48,987 nucleotides of DNA from Planctomycetota bacterium (GTDB taxonomy: Bacteria > Planctomycetota > Planctomycetia > Gemmatales > Gemmataceae): contig JAIOPV010000275.1 of assembly GCA_021413735.1 (NCBI GenBank), positions 1 through 48,987 on the forward strand. The letters are read 5' to 3'. Positions 1-7,408 of the stretch are shown one piece after another. Numbering within the stretch: position 1 is the first letter of the stretch; every line of letters starts with the position of its first letter. The notes under the pieces were generated by a model, which did no database searches, was not told the DNA's origin, and saw only the letters and a list, made by a program, of their open reading frames with translations. Made by a program: the position numbers and the translations under genes.

Positions 1-75
1 GCTTCTGGTCGATGATCATCTTGACGGCCTGGAGTTTGAACTCCGGCGTGTAGACCTTGCGTTTACCTGCCATCG
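1..75 (-). CDS. IS3-family transposase OrfA, N-terminal fragment
   Basis: Reverse-complement translation from the ATG at 75 gives MAGKRKVYTPEFKLQAVKMI and a few more residues before the window edge. The 'R.YTPEFK.QAVK.I' pattern is the start of the helix-turn-helix domain of IS3/IS911 OrfA proteins, which bind the element's terminal repeats; the catalytic OrfB would lie further left. A GAGGAG ribosome site sits about 10 bases upstream of the ATG. Only about 25 residues are visible, so the subgroup cannot be named. Confidence 0.75.
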
Positions 76-140
76 GTGTGTCTCCTCATGATCAGAGTTT
101 ACACCGCTTTCCCACTGTCCACCATTCGTGGGGAACTTCA
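1..140 (-). mobile_element. Left end of an IS3-family insertion sequence (partial)
   Basis: The element runs out of the window at position 1. Its outer end appears to be at 140: read on the minus strand it begins TGAAGTTCCCC, like the TGAA..CCCC tips of IS3-group elements. About 65 bases follow before an OrfA start codon with a GAGGAG ribosome site. From 141 onward the plus strand reads in frame as conserved ATP-grasp sequence, which places the junction at 140/141. The other end and any target duplication are outside the window. Confidence 0.7.
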
Positions 141-554
141 GTTTACCGACTCTACGGTGCAGCAGGCCGAATGTTCGGGTGGGTCGCGCGGAGGTACCCG
201 TCAGGAACTCGAGCATCACCGTGGGTAGCACACGCACGGGGAGCGCGGTACGAATCGGCCGGGGTCGCTCCAGAAGATGCCATTTCTGCCGCTCGCACAG
301 CGTTGACAGCCGTTGGTCTTCTTGATTCGTTCGGGTGCGCCGACCTTGTCCGCAAATCGAGCGGGGAATGGGTCGTTCTGGAAGTTGGTACAGACGGGAT
401 GTTCAACCACGTTGACCGCGACTTGGGCCTTCCAGAGCTGGAATCGGAAGTCTCGCGTCGCATCGCGGAGGCGTTCTGGTCTCGAAGTTCCCAAAAACCG
501 TGGGGAGTGGGGGAATGGCAGCCTCGTCCCACAGGAGTAACGGGAGGACGCTGA
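141..554 (+). pseudogene. ATP-grasp protein, C-terminal fragment cut off by the IS element
   Basis: An open frame continues without a stop from the IS end to 554. It reads VYRLYGAAGRMFGWVARRYP, then SPWVAHARGARYE, a helical stretch with AARTALTAVGLLDSFGCADLVR, and WVVLEVGTDGMFNHVDRDLGL. This is the C-terminal half of an ATP-grasp ligase-like domain: the 'D-V.. EVN.. G..NH' metal/ATP region survives in modified form (EVGTDG..NHVD). The N-terminal half and the start codon are missing because the IS lies immediately upstream. Product and substrate of the intact enzyme are unknown. The fragment keeps good codon structure, so the disruption is probably recent. Confidence 0.6.
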
Positions 555-606
555 GAACCCGAGTTGTGCAGAGATGTTCGCTTTCTCTGCTTACCAATTG
601 GTTTGC

Positions 607-1107
607 TCAGGGAGTCGTCCTTCGGTGTGGCCGTTTAGTCTCGACGGCGTTTCGCAACATCGACAGCCATATGCCGTTGATATCGTTCGCCTTCGAGATT
701 CCAAAGTGTGACTTCAACTGGCAGACAAACTCCTCGGCCTCAAGCTTACGCCGCGCGGCTACAAGCCAAGCTCTGTTGCACACGAGGTCACGAGCCAACC
801 TCGCCGTTTTCTTCCCTTCCGCAATGCCAACCAACAGCTTGACCAACTCAGAAGGCGTGCGGTGGGTGCCTTGAAACACAGTTCCTTGCCATGCGTTGAA
901 CACGCGATGGCACTTGCGGCATTGGTAGTCAAGGAGGGGCGCTCGGTGTTTACGATGGATTTTGACATTTGTTGCTTTGCAATGCGGACATCTTGGAGAG
1001 CTCGGAGTGGGTGGGTCACTGTATGTCAACCACGGAGCCCAACGGCCATGGACCATCTGGACGAGCAACGCGAAGCACTGATGCTCATTCGGAACTTTAC
1101 TGTCCAT
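607..1107 (-). CDS. Zn-ribbon protein resembling the N-terminus of IS1595/IS1 transposases
   Basis: The 166-residue protein has a four-cysteine zinc ribbon: CPHC at about residues 40-43 and CRKC about 20 residues later. An F-x-A-x-x-GTVF-x-G-x-H segment and a helical region rich in Lys/Arg (EGKKTARLARDL) follow. That order matches the DNA-binding N-terminus of IS1595-type transposases, but the DDE catalytic domain is absent and the protein ends soon after. It may be a truncated transposase or a standalone DNA-binding protein. Its ATG lies inside the end of the upstream small gene (11-base overlap) and has its own GAGGAA site, so the two look translationally coupled. Confidence 0.55.
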   Translation of the reverse strand: MDSKVPNEHQCFALLVQMVHGRWAPWLTYSDPPTPSSPRCPHCKATNVKIHRKHRAPLLDYQCRKCHRVFNAWQGTVFQGTHRTPSELVKLLVGIAEGKKTARLARDLVCNRAWLVAARRKLEAEEFVCQLKSHFGISKANDINGIWLSMLRNAVETKRPHRRTTP

Positions 1108-1294
1108 CGCGATGTTCCTCTTCGACCTTTTCCATCACTTCCGAGCGTTGTTGGCTGAGGCTGACCTGAATCAGTGCCTCCGCAAGTAAAAAGCAATATC
1201 CGACCAGAAGAACATACTCCCCGATTTGCAGAGCTCCAACGAACACAGTCCCGTAGCCGATGAGCCGCAACCTCGAAATCAATTTGTCGCCCAT
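1097..1294 (-). CDS. Small single-span membrane protein
   Basis: This 65-residue protein has one long hydrophobic segment (about residues 12-45: IGYGTVFVGALQIGEYVLLV and on) followed by a charged tail with EVMEKVEEEH. The ATG at 1294 is preceded by GAGGAG at good spacing. Its stop overlaps the start of the downstream Zn-ribbon gene, making a two-gene unit. I do not recognise the family. The hydrophobic pattern, ribosome site and overlap support it as real. Confidence 0.5.
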   Translation of the reverse strand: MGDKLISRLRLIGYGTVFVGALQIGEYVLLVGYCFLLAEALIQVSLSQQRSEVMEKVEEEHRDGQ

Positions 1295-1455
1295 TGCCGA
1301 TACTCCTCGTGGGAAGTCTGGTCCGGTGATTGGTCTTCGCTCCAGTTTCTTCCCGTATCAAGCCCAAAGGCGTCGCGAAGCTCCCAAACAAGGGGCTTTC
1401 CATAAGGCTTTTATCAACAGTTACTTGCGGATTAGTAGTTTTCCTCAAGTGTACG

Positions 1456-1684
1456 GTATTTGGTTTGACCATGTACGGAAAATGGTGCCGCACATCACCC
1501 GAAGTCGAACAACTTCGGAAAGTGGTCTTCAAGGCTAGGAAATCAGTCGGGAAAAGCAGGGCTCGGAACAGTCGCGAAGGCACTTGCAAACCTAACGGCA
1601 GCTGGGGAGCTTGTGAACCTAAAGGACAAGAAGGGATACCGGCTTCCTGCGTGGCGAGGCGTTGAGACGCCGAGTTTGTTTTAA
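1456..1684 (+). pseudogene. Frameshifted C-terminal remnant of an unrecognised protein
   Basis: From about 1565 to the TAA at 1682-1684 the frame reads GTVAKALANLTAAGELVNLK and then GYRLPAW..., which looks like a conserved C-terminal winged-helix-like end (helix, turn, KKGYRLP strand). Upstream the matching sequence continues in another frame (EVEQLRKVVFKARKSVGKS), so about one frameshift separates the halves. No start with a ribosome site is seen. The stretch is followed by a small GGCGT/ACGCC hairpin and a T-rich run that could be the old terminator. The interpretation rests on protein-like composition only. Confidence 0.35.
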
Positions 1685-1734
1685 CGATTCGACCAGGTCT
1701 GCTTCCCTGCTCACGACCTCAAGATATTCGGACG

Positions 1735-2775
1735 GTGGTAATCAAGATTGCTTACATCGAGTACGGGTGGGCTAACCGGGAGTCGATGCGAGCTTTGTTG
1801 GCCGACTCCCCGCTGGTTACGTTGGACTCCGACGAACCCGGAGAGATTGCGATGGCACCGAGTCATGCAGCAGACAATTCCGAGCCGGACCACGGTCCCG
1901 TCAGTGCGCGACTCAGGAGCGACAACTACACCGTCGCCTGGGGCACCCCACTCGCCATCGACCCCGGCGCGGAGCTGGAAGTCGGACGCGGGGGCGGGCA
2001 TGGCGGCACGCTCAGCTGGATTCGGTTCCGACCTGGGCCGGACGAGGTCGAGGTGCTCTCTGTAAAGCTCGACGAGGGTTGGCACCCGTACCACTCGAAG
2101 TGGCCACCTGACCGGGCACCGGTCGCCACCACCCGTGGCCGCATTGACCTCGCGGCGTACGTCGCCCTGCTGAATGAACTTGCCATGTTGCATGCAGCGA
2201 CCGTGCGGCCCGTCCCACAGAACTCGAATTCCATCTCCAGGAGTACCACCAACTTCTGGGTACAAGCTCGCTTGGCGTCAGGCACCGAGGTGGTCTTTGA
2301 CCTCGACTGGGCGGGGTACTACGGCAGTGACACCGAGGTCGAGTTCGCCAAAGCCCTGGCGATGACCAACCTGACGTCCGACGCGGTCGAACGCCTCGAA
2401 CTCCGGCCATATACACTGACCGCTGAGGAGCGAGGGTGGGTCAGCGATAAGTTCGTCCACGATTGGGCGAGGTTTGCCGGCTCGGACTCGCACTGGTGGG
2501 TTCGGGAGCGCTATCTCATCACTGTCGGCGTCGCCGGCGACGCGGCGGCCCTTCCGGCACTCCGAGACATCCTGGCGGGTGGGGACTCGGTAGACCGGCA
2601 CGAGGCGGCGATACGGGACATCCTGGGCGACGGAGCATCGGACGACCGGTGCGTGTACTACGCAATCAACGCGGTGACCCGGCTGGTAGGGACGGACGTG
2701 CGGGAGTGGCCCGTGGAGGAGATGGACACGGCGGCTGTGCGGCCGAGAGTTCTCGCCTTGCTCGACGGGCGATGA
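1735..2775 (+). CDS. Hypothetical protein with a HEAT-like C-terminus
   Basis: A long open frame of about 346 codons begins at GTG 1735. No clear ribosome site fixes the start; ATGs at 1786 and 1852 are alternatives. The N-terminal half contains a glycine-rich strand region (LEVGRGGGHGGTLSW). The last 100 residues read like paired helices (YLITVGVAGDAAALPALRDI, RHEAAIRDILG, CVYYAINAVTRLVG) as in HEAT-type repeats. No catalytic motif is visible. Such proteins occur in planctomycete accessory regions, but I cannot assign a function. It is followed after about 60 bases by a GNAT-like gene in the same direction. Confidence 0.6.
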   Translation: MVIKIAYIEYGWANRESMRALLADSPLVTLDSDEPGEIAMAPSHAADNSEPDHGPVSARLRSDNYTVAWGTPLAIDPGAELEVGRGGGHGGTLSWIRFRPGPDEVEVLSVKLDEGWHPYHSKWPPDRAPVATTRGRIDLAAYVALLNELAMLHAATVRPVPQNSNSISRSTTNFWVQARLASGTEVVFDLDWAGYYGSDTEVEFAKALAMTNLTSDAVERLELRPYTLTAEERGWVSDKFVHDWARFAGSDSHWWVRERYLITVGVAGDAAALPALRDILAGGDSVDRHEAAIRDILGDGASDDRCVYYAINAVTRLVGTDVREWPVEEMDTAAVRPRVLALLDGR

Positions 2776-2833
2776 GCCACGCCGGAACAGCTCGAACTGT
2801 TCTACTTCGCCGTAGTTTAGCAGGAGAGTATAG

Positions 2834-3490
2834 GTGGCGAGCTTCGACATCATCCTCCAAACCCGTGGCCCTCTCGACCCTCACGGCGAGCCGAGCGACT
2901 TCGTATCGCATTACACGGGCATCATCATCTGCACGAACGACGAGACGGGGGAAGAAACCAAGGTCGGGAAAATCGCGGCCCTGCGAATTCATGCGGGTCT
3001 GGCCCACAACGCCGGCGAGTCATTGTTCGACGTTTGCGACAGCCACAGTGACGAACTTCATTTCCTGCACACCCTTCTTTACGAGCCCGATTGTTTTCAC
3101 TTCCGCGACGAAATCACTGACCGATTCGACGCCATGCAATCCGACTTGCTGGTGCTTGATTACGTCGTGCTCTCTCCAAAATGGCGAAAGCTGAAGCTGG
3201 GCCTGTTGGCCGTCCGGAAAATGGTTGACATGATTGGCGGTGGGTGTGGTTTGGCCGTGAGTCTCATTGCACCAGTTCGTCGCGATGCGGCGAAGCTTCT
3301 TGGAATCCCGAAGGCCTGGCTACCCCGTAATGGCGACAAAGCACAGCGACGGGCGGCGGCAGTAAAGCTGCGAGGTTACTATCGTCGCATGGGTTTCTCA
3401 CGCCTCGGTCGCACACCTTATTACGCTCTGCCGATGAATCAAATGGTTCCGACGGCGTCAGAGTTGATTACGCCCACGGATGACGTGTGA
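2834..3490 (+). CDS. GNAT-like acetyltransferase fold protein
   Basis: The GTG at 2834 has AGGAG about 8 bases upstream, giving 218 residues. The order of elements fits a GNAT fold: an N-terminal strand/helix segment, a central strand LLVLDYVVLSPKWRKLKLGL where the acetyl-CoA loop would be, a helix (LLAVRKMVDMI), and a C-terminal LRGYYRRMGFSRLG block typical of the last helix-strand (Y..xGF). The canonical R/Q-x-x-G-x-G/A loop is degenerate (KWRKLKLG), so activity is uncertain. It lies in the accessory stretch between the IS element and the tRNA scar. Confidence 0.6.
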   Translation: MASFDIILQTRGPLDPHGEPSDFVSHYTGIIICTNDETGEETKVGKIAALRIHAGLAHNAGESLFDVCDSHSDELHFLHTLLYEPDCFHFRDEITDRFDAMQSDLLVLDYVVLSPKWRKLKLGLLAVRKMVDMIGGGCGLAVSLIAPVRRDAAKLLGIPKAWLPRNGDKAQRRAAAVKLRGYYRRMGFSRLGRTPYYALPMNQMVPTASELITPTDDV

Positions 3491-3753
3491 CTGCCGAACG
3501 ACCCAGCGGGCTCAGCGACCTAGCAATGTGAGAGCCGAAACCGCGTATCCTGTTGTCTCGCACGGGTGAAGCTGCCTCATTCCGACCGCCCCAGAATCGC
3601 CCCAGAATCGCGGTAACAGGCGGGAGATGACGGTAAGTGGCGGTAAGTCGCAGGCTTCACGAGTTCCTGGTATTTCTAGTGTTTCGCAGTGTTTTGCTGG
3701 GGAAGTGGGCTTCTGCGTCAAACCCGTTCCATCGAACTTCGGAACCGAGGGTT
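3491..3753. other. Non-coding stretch at the edge of the accessory region
   Basis: No credible gene is seen. The stretch holds a short tandem duplication, CCCCAGAATCG repeated twice at about 3590-3612, then GGTAACAGGCGGGAGATGAC and two further 'CGGTAAGT' words. It ends at the tRNA T-arm fragment. The layout would suit the flank of an integrated element beside its attachment site, but no integrase is present. Confidence 0.4.
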
Positions 3754-3778
3754 AGAGGTTCAAATCCTCTCGGGTGTA
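3754..3778 (+). other. tRNA 3'-end fragment (T-arm plus acceptor strand), probable att scar
   Basis: AGAGG-TTCAAAT-CCTCT forms a perfect 5-bp T-stem with a consensus seven-base T-loop (TTCRANY). It is followed by CGGGTGT and A as a 7-base acceptor strand and discriminator. No matching 5' acceptor strand (ACACCCG) occurs in the preceding 100 bases, and no D-arm or anticodon arm is found, so this is not a complete tRNA gene. Tyrosine-recombinase elements commonly duplicate exactly this part of a tRNA. Confidence 0.6.
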
Positions 3779-3981
3779 CTTGACATATCCCCTTTAGCCG
3801 AAGCGTTTCCACTTACCTTCCGTGGTGTCATGTGCGGCTTCCGAACGAGGTAAACTGTGGAATCATTCCACAGTTATCCCGAGGAAGCCAACGTGAGTAG
3901 CCATCGCAACTCCGTTCCGCGCCGCCTCCTCCATCGTCTGTCAAACCCGGCAAGAGTCGTTCGGACCGGCACGCGCCACAT

Positions 3982-4161
3982 CCCCCCCTTGTCCCAGCGA
4001 TGGAAGGCAATGAGCTTGTGTTCGTCGGGCAGATGAACCTGGGTGAACTGCCCGCAAAGACCGCGCGTGAAGTTGTTGCGGTTGAGTCGCAACCGGATGA
4101 GGTCGCGATGCAACCGAACGATGCCATGAAACTCATCGCGTTGGGGCCAATCGACCGCACT
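3982..4161 (-). pseudogene. Remnant of a GH13 alpha-amylase / glucan-branching-enzyme C-terminus
   Basis: On the minus strand the translation reads SAVDWPQRDEFHGIVRLHRD, then LIRLR, TRGLCGQ and KLIAFHRWDKGG. This matches the end of the catalytic domain of 1,4-alpha-glucan branching enzyme-like alpha-amylases, where '.LDW....H.GI..L.RDLI.LR' precedes '.VIAFHRWD.GG'. Upstream (4162-4245) the frame is not recognisable, and downstream of GG the expected strand is lost through frame changes. The catalytic residues would lie upstream and are absent. It is a decayed gene fragment that partly overlaps the end of the LOG-family gene. Confidence 0.55.
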
Positions 4162-4226
4162 TTTCCTGGTGTTCCCGGCGCACGGAGTTTCACGCATCCC
4201 AGAGCAACCGCGAACACCTGCTCCGC

Positions 4227-5030
4227 TCATTCCCACAGGTACCAACGGCGTCTGAGTTTCGGGCCATAGGTAAGCCCGAACTGCCTCACCGCTGCGTCGC
4301 TGGCCATCTGCACAGCTTCAACGGCGGAATCTGTCACCAGAATGCGCGAGGCGTCAATCGGGTCAATCGTCTTCGCTTCCACGAGGCGGCCTCGCAGGAA
4401 ATCGAGGAGTGGCTGCCAGTATTCTGTGCCCACCAACACGAGTGGAAAATCCTGGATCTTGTGAGTCTGGATGAGAGTTGCTGTCTCGAAGATTTCGTCC
4501 ACGGTGCCGAAGCCGCCGGGCATTGCGATGAAGGCGTAGGAGTATTTCACGAGCATGAGTTTGCGCACGAAGAAATGCCGGAAGGTCACCCAGCGATCAA
4601 GGTAGGGGTTAGGGCTCTGTTCCTGAGGTAATTCGATGTTGCATCCAACCGAGTAGCCGCCAACTTCTTTCGCGCCGCGGTTGGCGGCTTCCATGATGCC
4701 GGGTCCGCCACCAGTCATGACCGTGAAGCCGGCGCGAGCCAACCGCTGACCGACTTCGCGTGCCTGGACGTAATACTGATGGTCCGCTGTAAATCGTGCC
4801 GAGCCAAACACCGTCACACACGGACCGACGAAATGGAGTTTGCGGAAGCCACGCATGATCTCGAAGAAGATGCCAACGGCGCGACCCAGTTCAAAGGTAC
4901 GCTTCTGTGGTCCCTGGAGGAATTGCGTGATCTCCGGAACGGGCGGTGCCTTGCCCCAGTCTGTCGTCGAAGATGCTGGCCCCGTTTGAAGTTGCCCGAC
5001 GACCGGTTCGGGATTTGGTGGCTGGTTCAT
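4227..5030 (-). CDS. LOG-family (TIGR00730-type) nucleotide-processing protein
   Basis: The protein has 267 residues from the ATG at 5030, which has GAGGAAG just upstream; an earlier in-frame start at 5066 lacks one. The family's two signatures are present: TGGGPGIMEAANRGAKE at about residue 100 and PGGFGTVDEIFE at about residue 170, which bind the phosphoribosyl group and supply the catalytic Arg/Glu. Characterised LOG proteins release free base from nucleoside 5'-monophosphates (cytokinin-type) and belong to the Rossmann-like 'lysine decarboxylase' superfamily without being decarboxylases. The N-terminal 40 residues are a low-complexity extension. The gene stands alone, and its true substrate here is unknown. 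Confidence 0.85.
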   Translation of the reverse strand: MNQPPNPEPVVGQLQTGPASSTTDWGKAPPVPEITQFLQGPQKRTFELGRAVGIFFEIMRGFRKLHFVGPCVTVFGSARFTADHQYYVQAREVGQRLARAGFTVMTGGGPGIMEAANRGAKEVGGYSVGCNIELPQEQSPNPYLDRWVTFRHFFVRKLMLVKYSYAFIAMPGGFGTVDEIFETATLIQTHKIQDFPLVLVGTEYWQPLLDFLRGRLVEAKTIDPIDASRILVTDSAVEAVQMASDAAVRQFGLTYGPKLRRRWYLWE

Positions 5031-5115
5031 CTTGCTTCCTCGGCCGTTCTGGAACGGCAGGACCAACCACGGTTACGAAATGCGGTTGATCCGACTTGGC
5101 ACCCCAATTGGTGCT

Positions 5116-5508
5116 CTATTCAGTCGTTTTACCGTCGAAGTGCTCATTGTCGGCTTCCGCTGCCGTGCGGGTGTGGTGGATGACCCCATCTCGATGATTC
5201 GGCGGAGCATAGAGCGTGTACAGTTTCAACGGAACACTGCCGGTGTTGATGATGTTGTGATTTGTCCCCGCGGGGACGACGACTGCAAAGCCTGCATGAA
5301 TCGGCGTCCGAACGCCATCGAGAACCGCCTCACCGGTTCCTTCCTCGACGCGAAAGAACTGGTCGAGTTTGTGGACTTCCGCCCCGATCTCTTCCTTGGG
5401 CTTGAGCGCCATCAGGACGAGTTGGCAGTGCTTCGCCGTGTAAAGCACACGACGAAAATCGTGATTCTTGACAGCCAGTTTCTCGATGTCTTGCACAAAA
5501 CCTTTCAT
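5116..5508 (-). CDS. Cupin-domain protein
   Basis: This is a small 130-residue single-domain cupin. The start at 5508 (MKGFVQDIEKL) is supported by a GGGAG site; the frame extends 19 codons further up without one. Cupin motif 1 appears as EVHKLDQFFRVEEGTGEAVL, with His and Glu metal ligands but a second His replaced by Leu-Asp. Motif 2 appears as VVVPAGTNHNIINTG with the final His. Relatives are often annotated as mannose-6-phosphate isomerase-like or sugar-binding cupins, but the sequence does not fix a substrate. It is flanked by a hairpin on the upstream side. Confidence 0.8.
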   Translation of the reverse strand: MKGFVQDIEKLAVKNHDFRRVLYTAKHCQLVLMALKPKEEIGAEVHKLDQFFRVEEGTGEAVLDGVRTPIHAGFAVVVPAGTNHNIINTGSVPLKLYTLYAPPNHRDGVIHHTRTAAEADNEHFDGKTTE

Positions 5509-5621
5509 CGCAACTCCCTGTAGGGTTCTCGTGTCACACGAAGCGTTCGAGGTCATTCCGAACAATCATCACTGCACGTCAAGACCGCGATAAGACGCGA
5601 GGAACCTTGATTGGTCATGAA

Positions 5622-5658
5622 GAGGCCCAGCAATTCCCAAGTGGAATCGCCGGGCCTT
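5622..5658. terminator. Imperfect 15-bp hairpin between the cupin and coiled-coil genes
   Basis: AGGCCC-A-GC-A-ATTCC pairs with GGAAT-C-GC-C-GGGCCT around the loop CAAGT, with two mismatches. It lies about 45 bases past the stop of the minus-strand gene ending at 5703, so it may terminate that gene. No strong T-run follows. Confidence 0.5.
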
Positions 5659-5702
5659 CGAGGGCAACCTGCTTCGGCCGGACTGGCCCGTGTGCTTGTG
5701 GC

Positions 5703-6125
5703 TCATTCAAACGCTTTCTTCAGGTCGTCGAAGGCATTTCCCACACCATCCTTGACCTTCTCCCAGCGGTCGTGGCTGGCCTCCTTCAACTCGCTCAACT
5801 TCTTGGCTGCCACGTCGCGCTTGGCCTTTGCCACCTTGACCTTCTCGTCGAGTTCCGTTTTGGTGTCGCCCTTGGCCTCAGCGGCGCGTTGTTCTAACGC
5901 CTGGAGTTTCATGTCGAGTACGTCGAGCCCCTTCTGAAAATCGCGGACGAATTCGTCCTTCTTGGCCTTGGCCGCTTCGCCCGTCGCATCCACCGCGTCC
6001 CTGATCTTTTCCTTCGCGTCCGACGTCGTGGACTTGGATGGTGGACTGGACGAAGTATTTGTTCCGCACCTGAGTGGCAGCAAAGCAATAGCGAGTACCA
6101 GGGCCAATGTTCCAGCGTGACGCAT
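5703..6125 (-). CDS. Exported coiled-coil protein of the sll1863-type stress family
   Basis: From the ATG at 6125 the protein has 140 residues; a TTG at 6143 would add six. An N-terminal hydrophobic signal (GTLALVLAIALLPL) is followed by Arg-Cys, so it may be a lipoprotein, though the Cys context (PLRC) is not a standard lipobox. The rest is an almost uninterrupted amphipathic helix rich in Lys, Glu and Ala (KAKKDEFVRDFQKGLDVLD, KVKVAKAKRDVAAKKLSELK). It ends in the DRWEKVKDGVGNAFDDLKK block typical of the small stress-response family named after cyanobacterial sll1863. Its neighbours are other small stress-type genes. Confidence 0.65.
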   Translation of the reverse strand: MRHAGTLALVLAIALLPLRCGTNTSSSPPSKSTTSDAKEKIRDAVDATGEAAKAKKDEFVRDFQKGLDVLDMKLQALEQRAAEAKGDTKTELDEKVKVAKAKRDVAAKKLSELKEASHDRWEKVKDGVGNAFDDLKKAFE

Positions 6126-6224
6126 GGGAATGTTCTTTCGCAAGTTGGATGAGCCTGATCTCGTGGGGCTCAGTCTTCCGAATGGCGTGTGATTTGAAGA
6201 ATGAATCCGTCGGCCGGTATCGTG

Positions 6225-6671
6225 TCACACAGTGACGCATTGTTCACCGAACCGCCTCTTCCGAAGAGGTCGGGATTCGGTCCAGAGTTGCAACGGTTTG
6301 GGGCACACGATCAACCGCCCCAGCAGTTCCCTCAAGAGATCCGGGTCGGCGGGCTTGACGAGGTAATGATCGATGCCCACCTCACGAGCCTGGCGAGTCA
6401 GCAAATCGTATCCGGTGATCGCCAGAACTGGGATAGTGCCGCACCCCGGCAAGGCTCGGAAGAGGAGGGCGAATTGGAACCCGGTCATCCTCGGCATCCC
6501 AATGTCGAGAAGGACCGCATCTGGCTTGTGGGACCGGGCCGCTTCGAGAGCGGTCACCCCACTGTAGTGAGGTTCCGCGTCGTAGTCCCACAGGGCCAGT
6601 AGCTCGGACAGACTGTCGGCAGCGTCTGCCAAATCATCGACAACCAGGATGTGGGGCCGTATTGCGTCCAT
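6225..6671 (-). CDS. Single-domain response regulator (CheY-like receiver)
   Basis: A 148-residue receiver domain without an output domain. The acidic pair is D12-D13 (ILVVDDLADAADSL), the phospho-acceptor D56 is in AVLLDIGMPRMTGF, the switch Thr is T86 (ITGY) and the conserved Lys K106 is in YLVKPADPD. All catalytic residues are intact. The last 25 residues are basic and unconserved. There is no histidine kinase nearby, so its partner is encoded elsewhere. It is 49 bases downstream of the DUF2934 gene and may be cotranscribed with it. Confidence 0.9.
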   Translation of the reverse strand: MDAIRPHILVVDDLADAADSLSELLALWDYDAEPHYSGVTALEAARSHKPDAVLLDIGMPRMTGFQFALLFRALPGCGTIPVLAITGYDLLTRQAREVGIDHYLVKPADPDLLRELLGRLIVCPKPLQLWTESRPLRKRRFGEQCVTV

Positions 6672-6720
6672 CGTGTCTCCTGACGATCCCGATGGATCGG
6701 TTCTCGTGCCGTTCCGAGGT

Positions 6721-6954
6721 CTACTTCTCGCTCACCAGTTCTTGCTCCGCTTTGAGCCAAAACTCGATGCCATCTCCGTTCGGCCTTCCTGCACTCTCCC
6801 ATTTCCGGTAGGCACAGAGTCGAACCTCGTCCGCGGAAACCGCCGGAGTCTTGTCTTTCATCTCGCAAGTTGACACAGGCGTTTGCGCTGGTGTCGTTGC
6901 TGTCGTCGAACCAGTATGCGCAGTGGTCTTGGGCTTGTGATGGTGCGTGTGCAT
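6721..6954 (-). CDS. DUF2934 family small protein
   Basis: A 77-residue protein. The first 35 residues are a low-complexity His/Thr-rich leader (MHTHHHKPKTT...). The C-terminal 40 residues carry the DUF2934 signature: ADEVRLCAYRKWESAGRP, then GDGIEFWLKAEQEL. The function of the domain is unknown; members are commonly small stress-associated proteins. A CCTCTGA/TCAGAGG hairpin lies about 60 bases upstream of its start (7014-7030). Confidence 0.8.
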   Translation of the reverse strand: MHTHHHKPKTTAHTGSTTATTPAQTPVSTCEMKDKTPAVSADEVRLCAYRKWESAGRPNGDGIEFWLKAEQELVSEK

Positions 6955-7222
6955 GGCTGCTCCTGAGACATGAAACCCGTTGATGTTGTCGCATTTGGTT
7001 TTGGTGGCGCAGCCCTCTGACCTTCAGAGGCCTCTGCCACCACAATGGGACACAAACAGTGGCTTCATGCGTTAGTATCGTGACGTTGTGAGTTGACAGG
7101 TTGAGTAATCCCGCTCATTACCATCAGTCAGGCTGAGAGCGGGCAAGAATGTTGCGATGATTAACAGTCGGAACTCTGTTTCCATTAGCCGCATCGCAGG
7201 ATGCCTGATGACGAGCTTTCGC

Positions 7223-7408
7223 TCAGGCATCTCGGGTCCGAAAAACGAACCCTCCCACGAACGACAGCACCGCGAGGACAAGGAAGACGAAGAAGAAGAT
7301 CTTCGCCATCAACCACGATTCAGACGAAAGAACTCCGAAGCCGAAGAGAGCGGCGATCATTGCGATGATGAGGAACACAATTCCCAGGCCGAGTGTTGTC
7401 CGAAACAT
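7223..7408 (-). CDS. DUF1328 small membrane protein (YtjA-like)
   Basis: A 61-residue protein starting MFRTTLGLGIVFLIIAMIAA, with two membrane spans separated by a short loop and a C-terminal FVFRTRDA. This is the usual length and pattern of DUF1328, whose members are made under stress in many bacteria. An in-frame extension to 7570 is possible but unsupported. A weak sigma-54-like site lies about 120 bases upstream. Confidence 0.85.
   Translation of the reverse strand: MFRTTLGLGIVFLIIAMIAALFGFGVLSSESWLMAKIFFFVFLVLAVLSFVGGFVFRTRDA

Noticed and set aside
2463-3194. 243-codon plus-strand frame overlapping two genes
   Set aside because: Composition is Arg/Gly-rich as in frameshifted GC-rich DNA, and it crosses the end of one gene and most of the next.
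3680-3778. Complete tRNA gene ending at 3778
   Set aside because: The T-arm is perfect, but no 5' acceptor, D-arm or anticodon stem can be drawn in the preceding 100 bases.
7014-7030. CCTCTGA/TCAGAGG hairpin as a terminator
   Set aside because: No T-run on either side and no gene ends close by; it may be an operator of the DUF2934 gene, but nothing supports that further.
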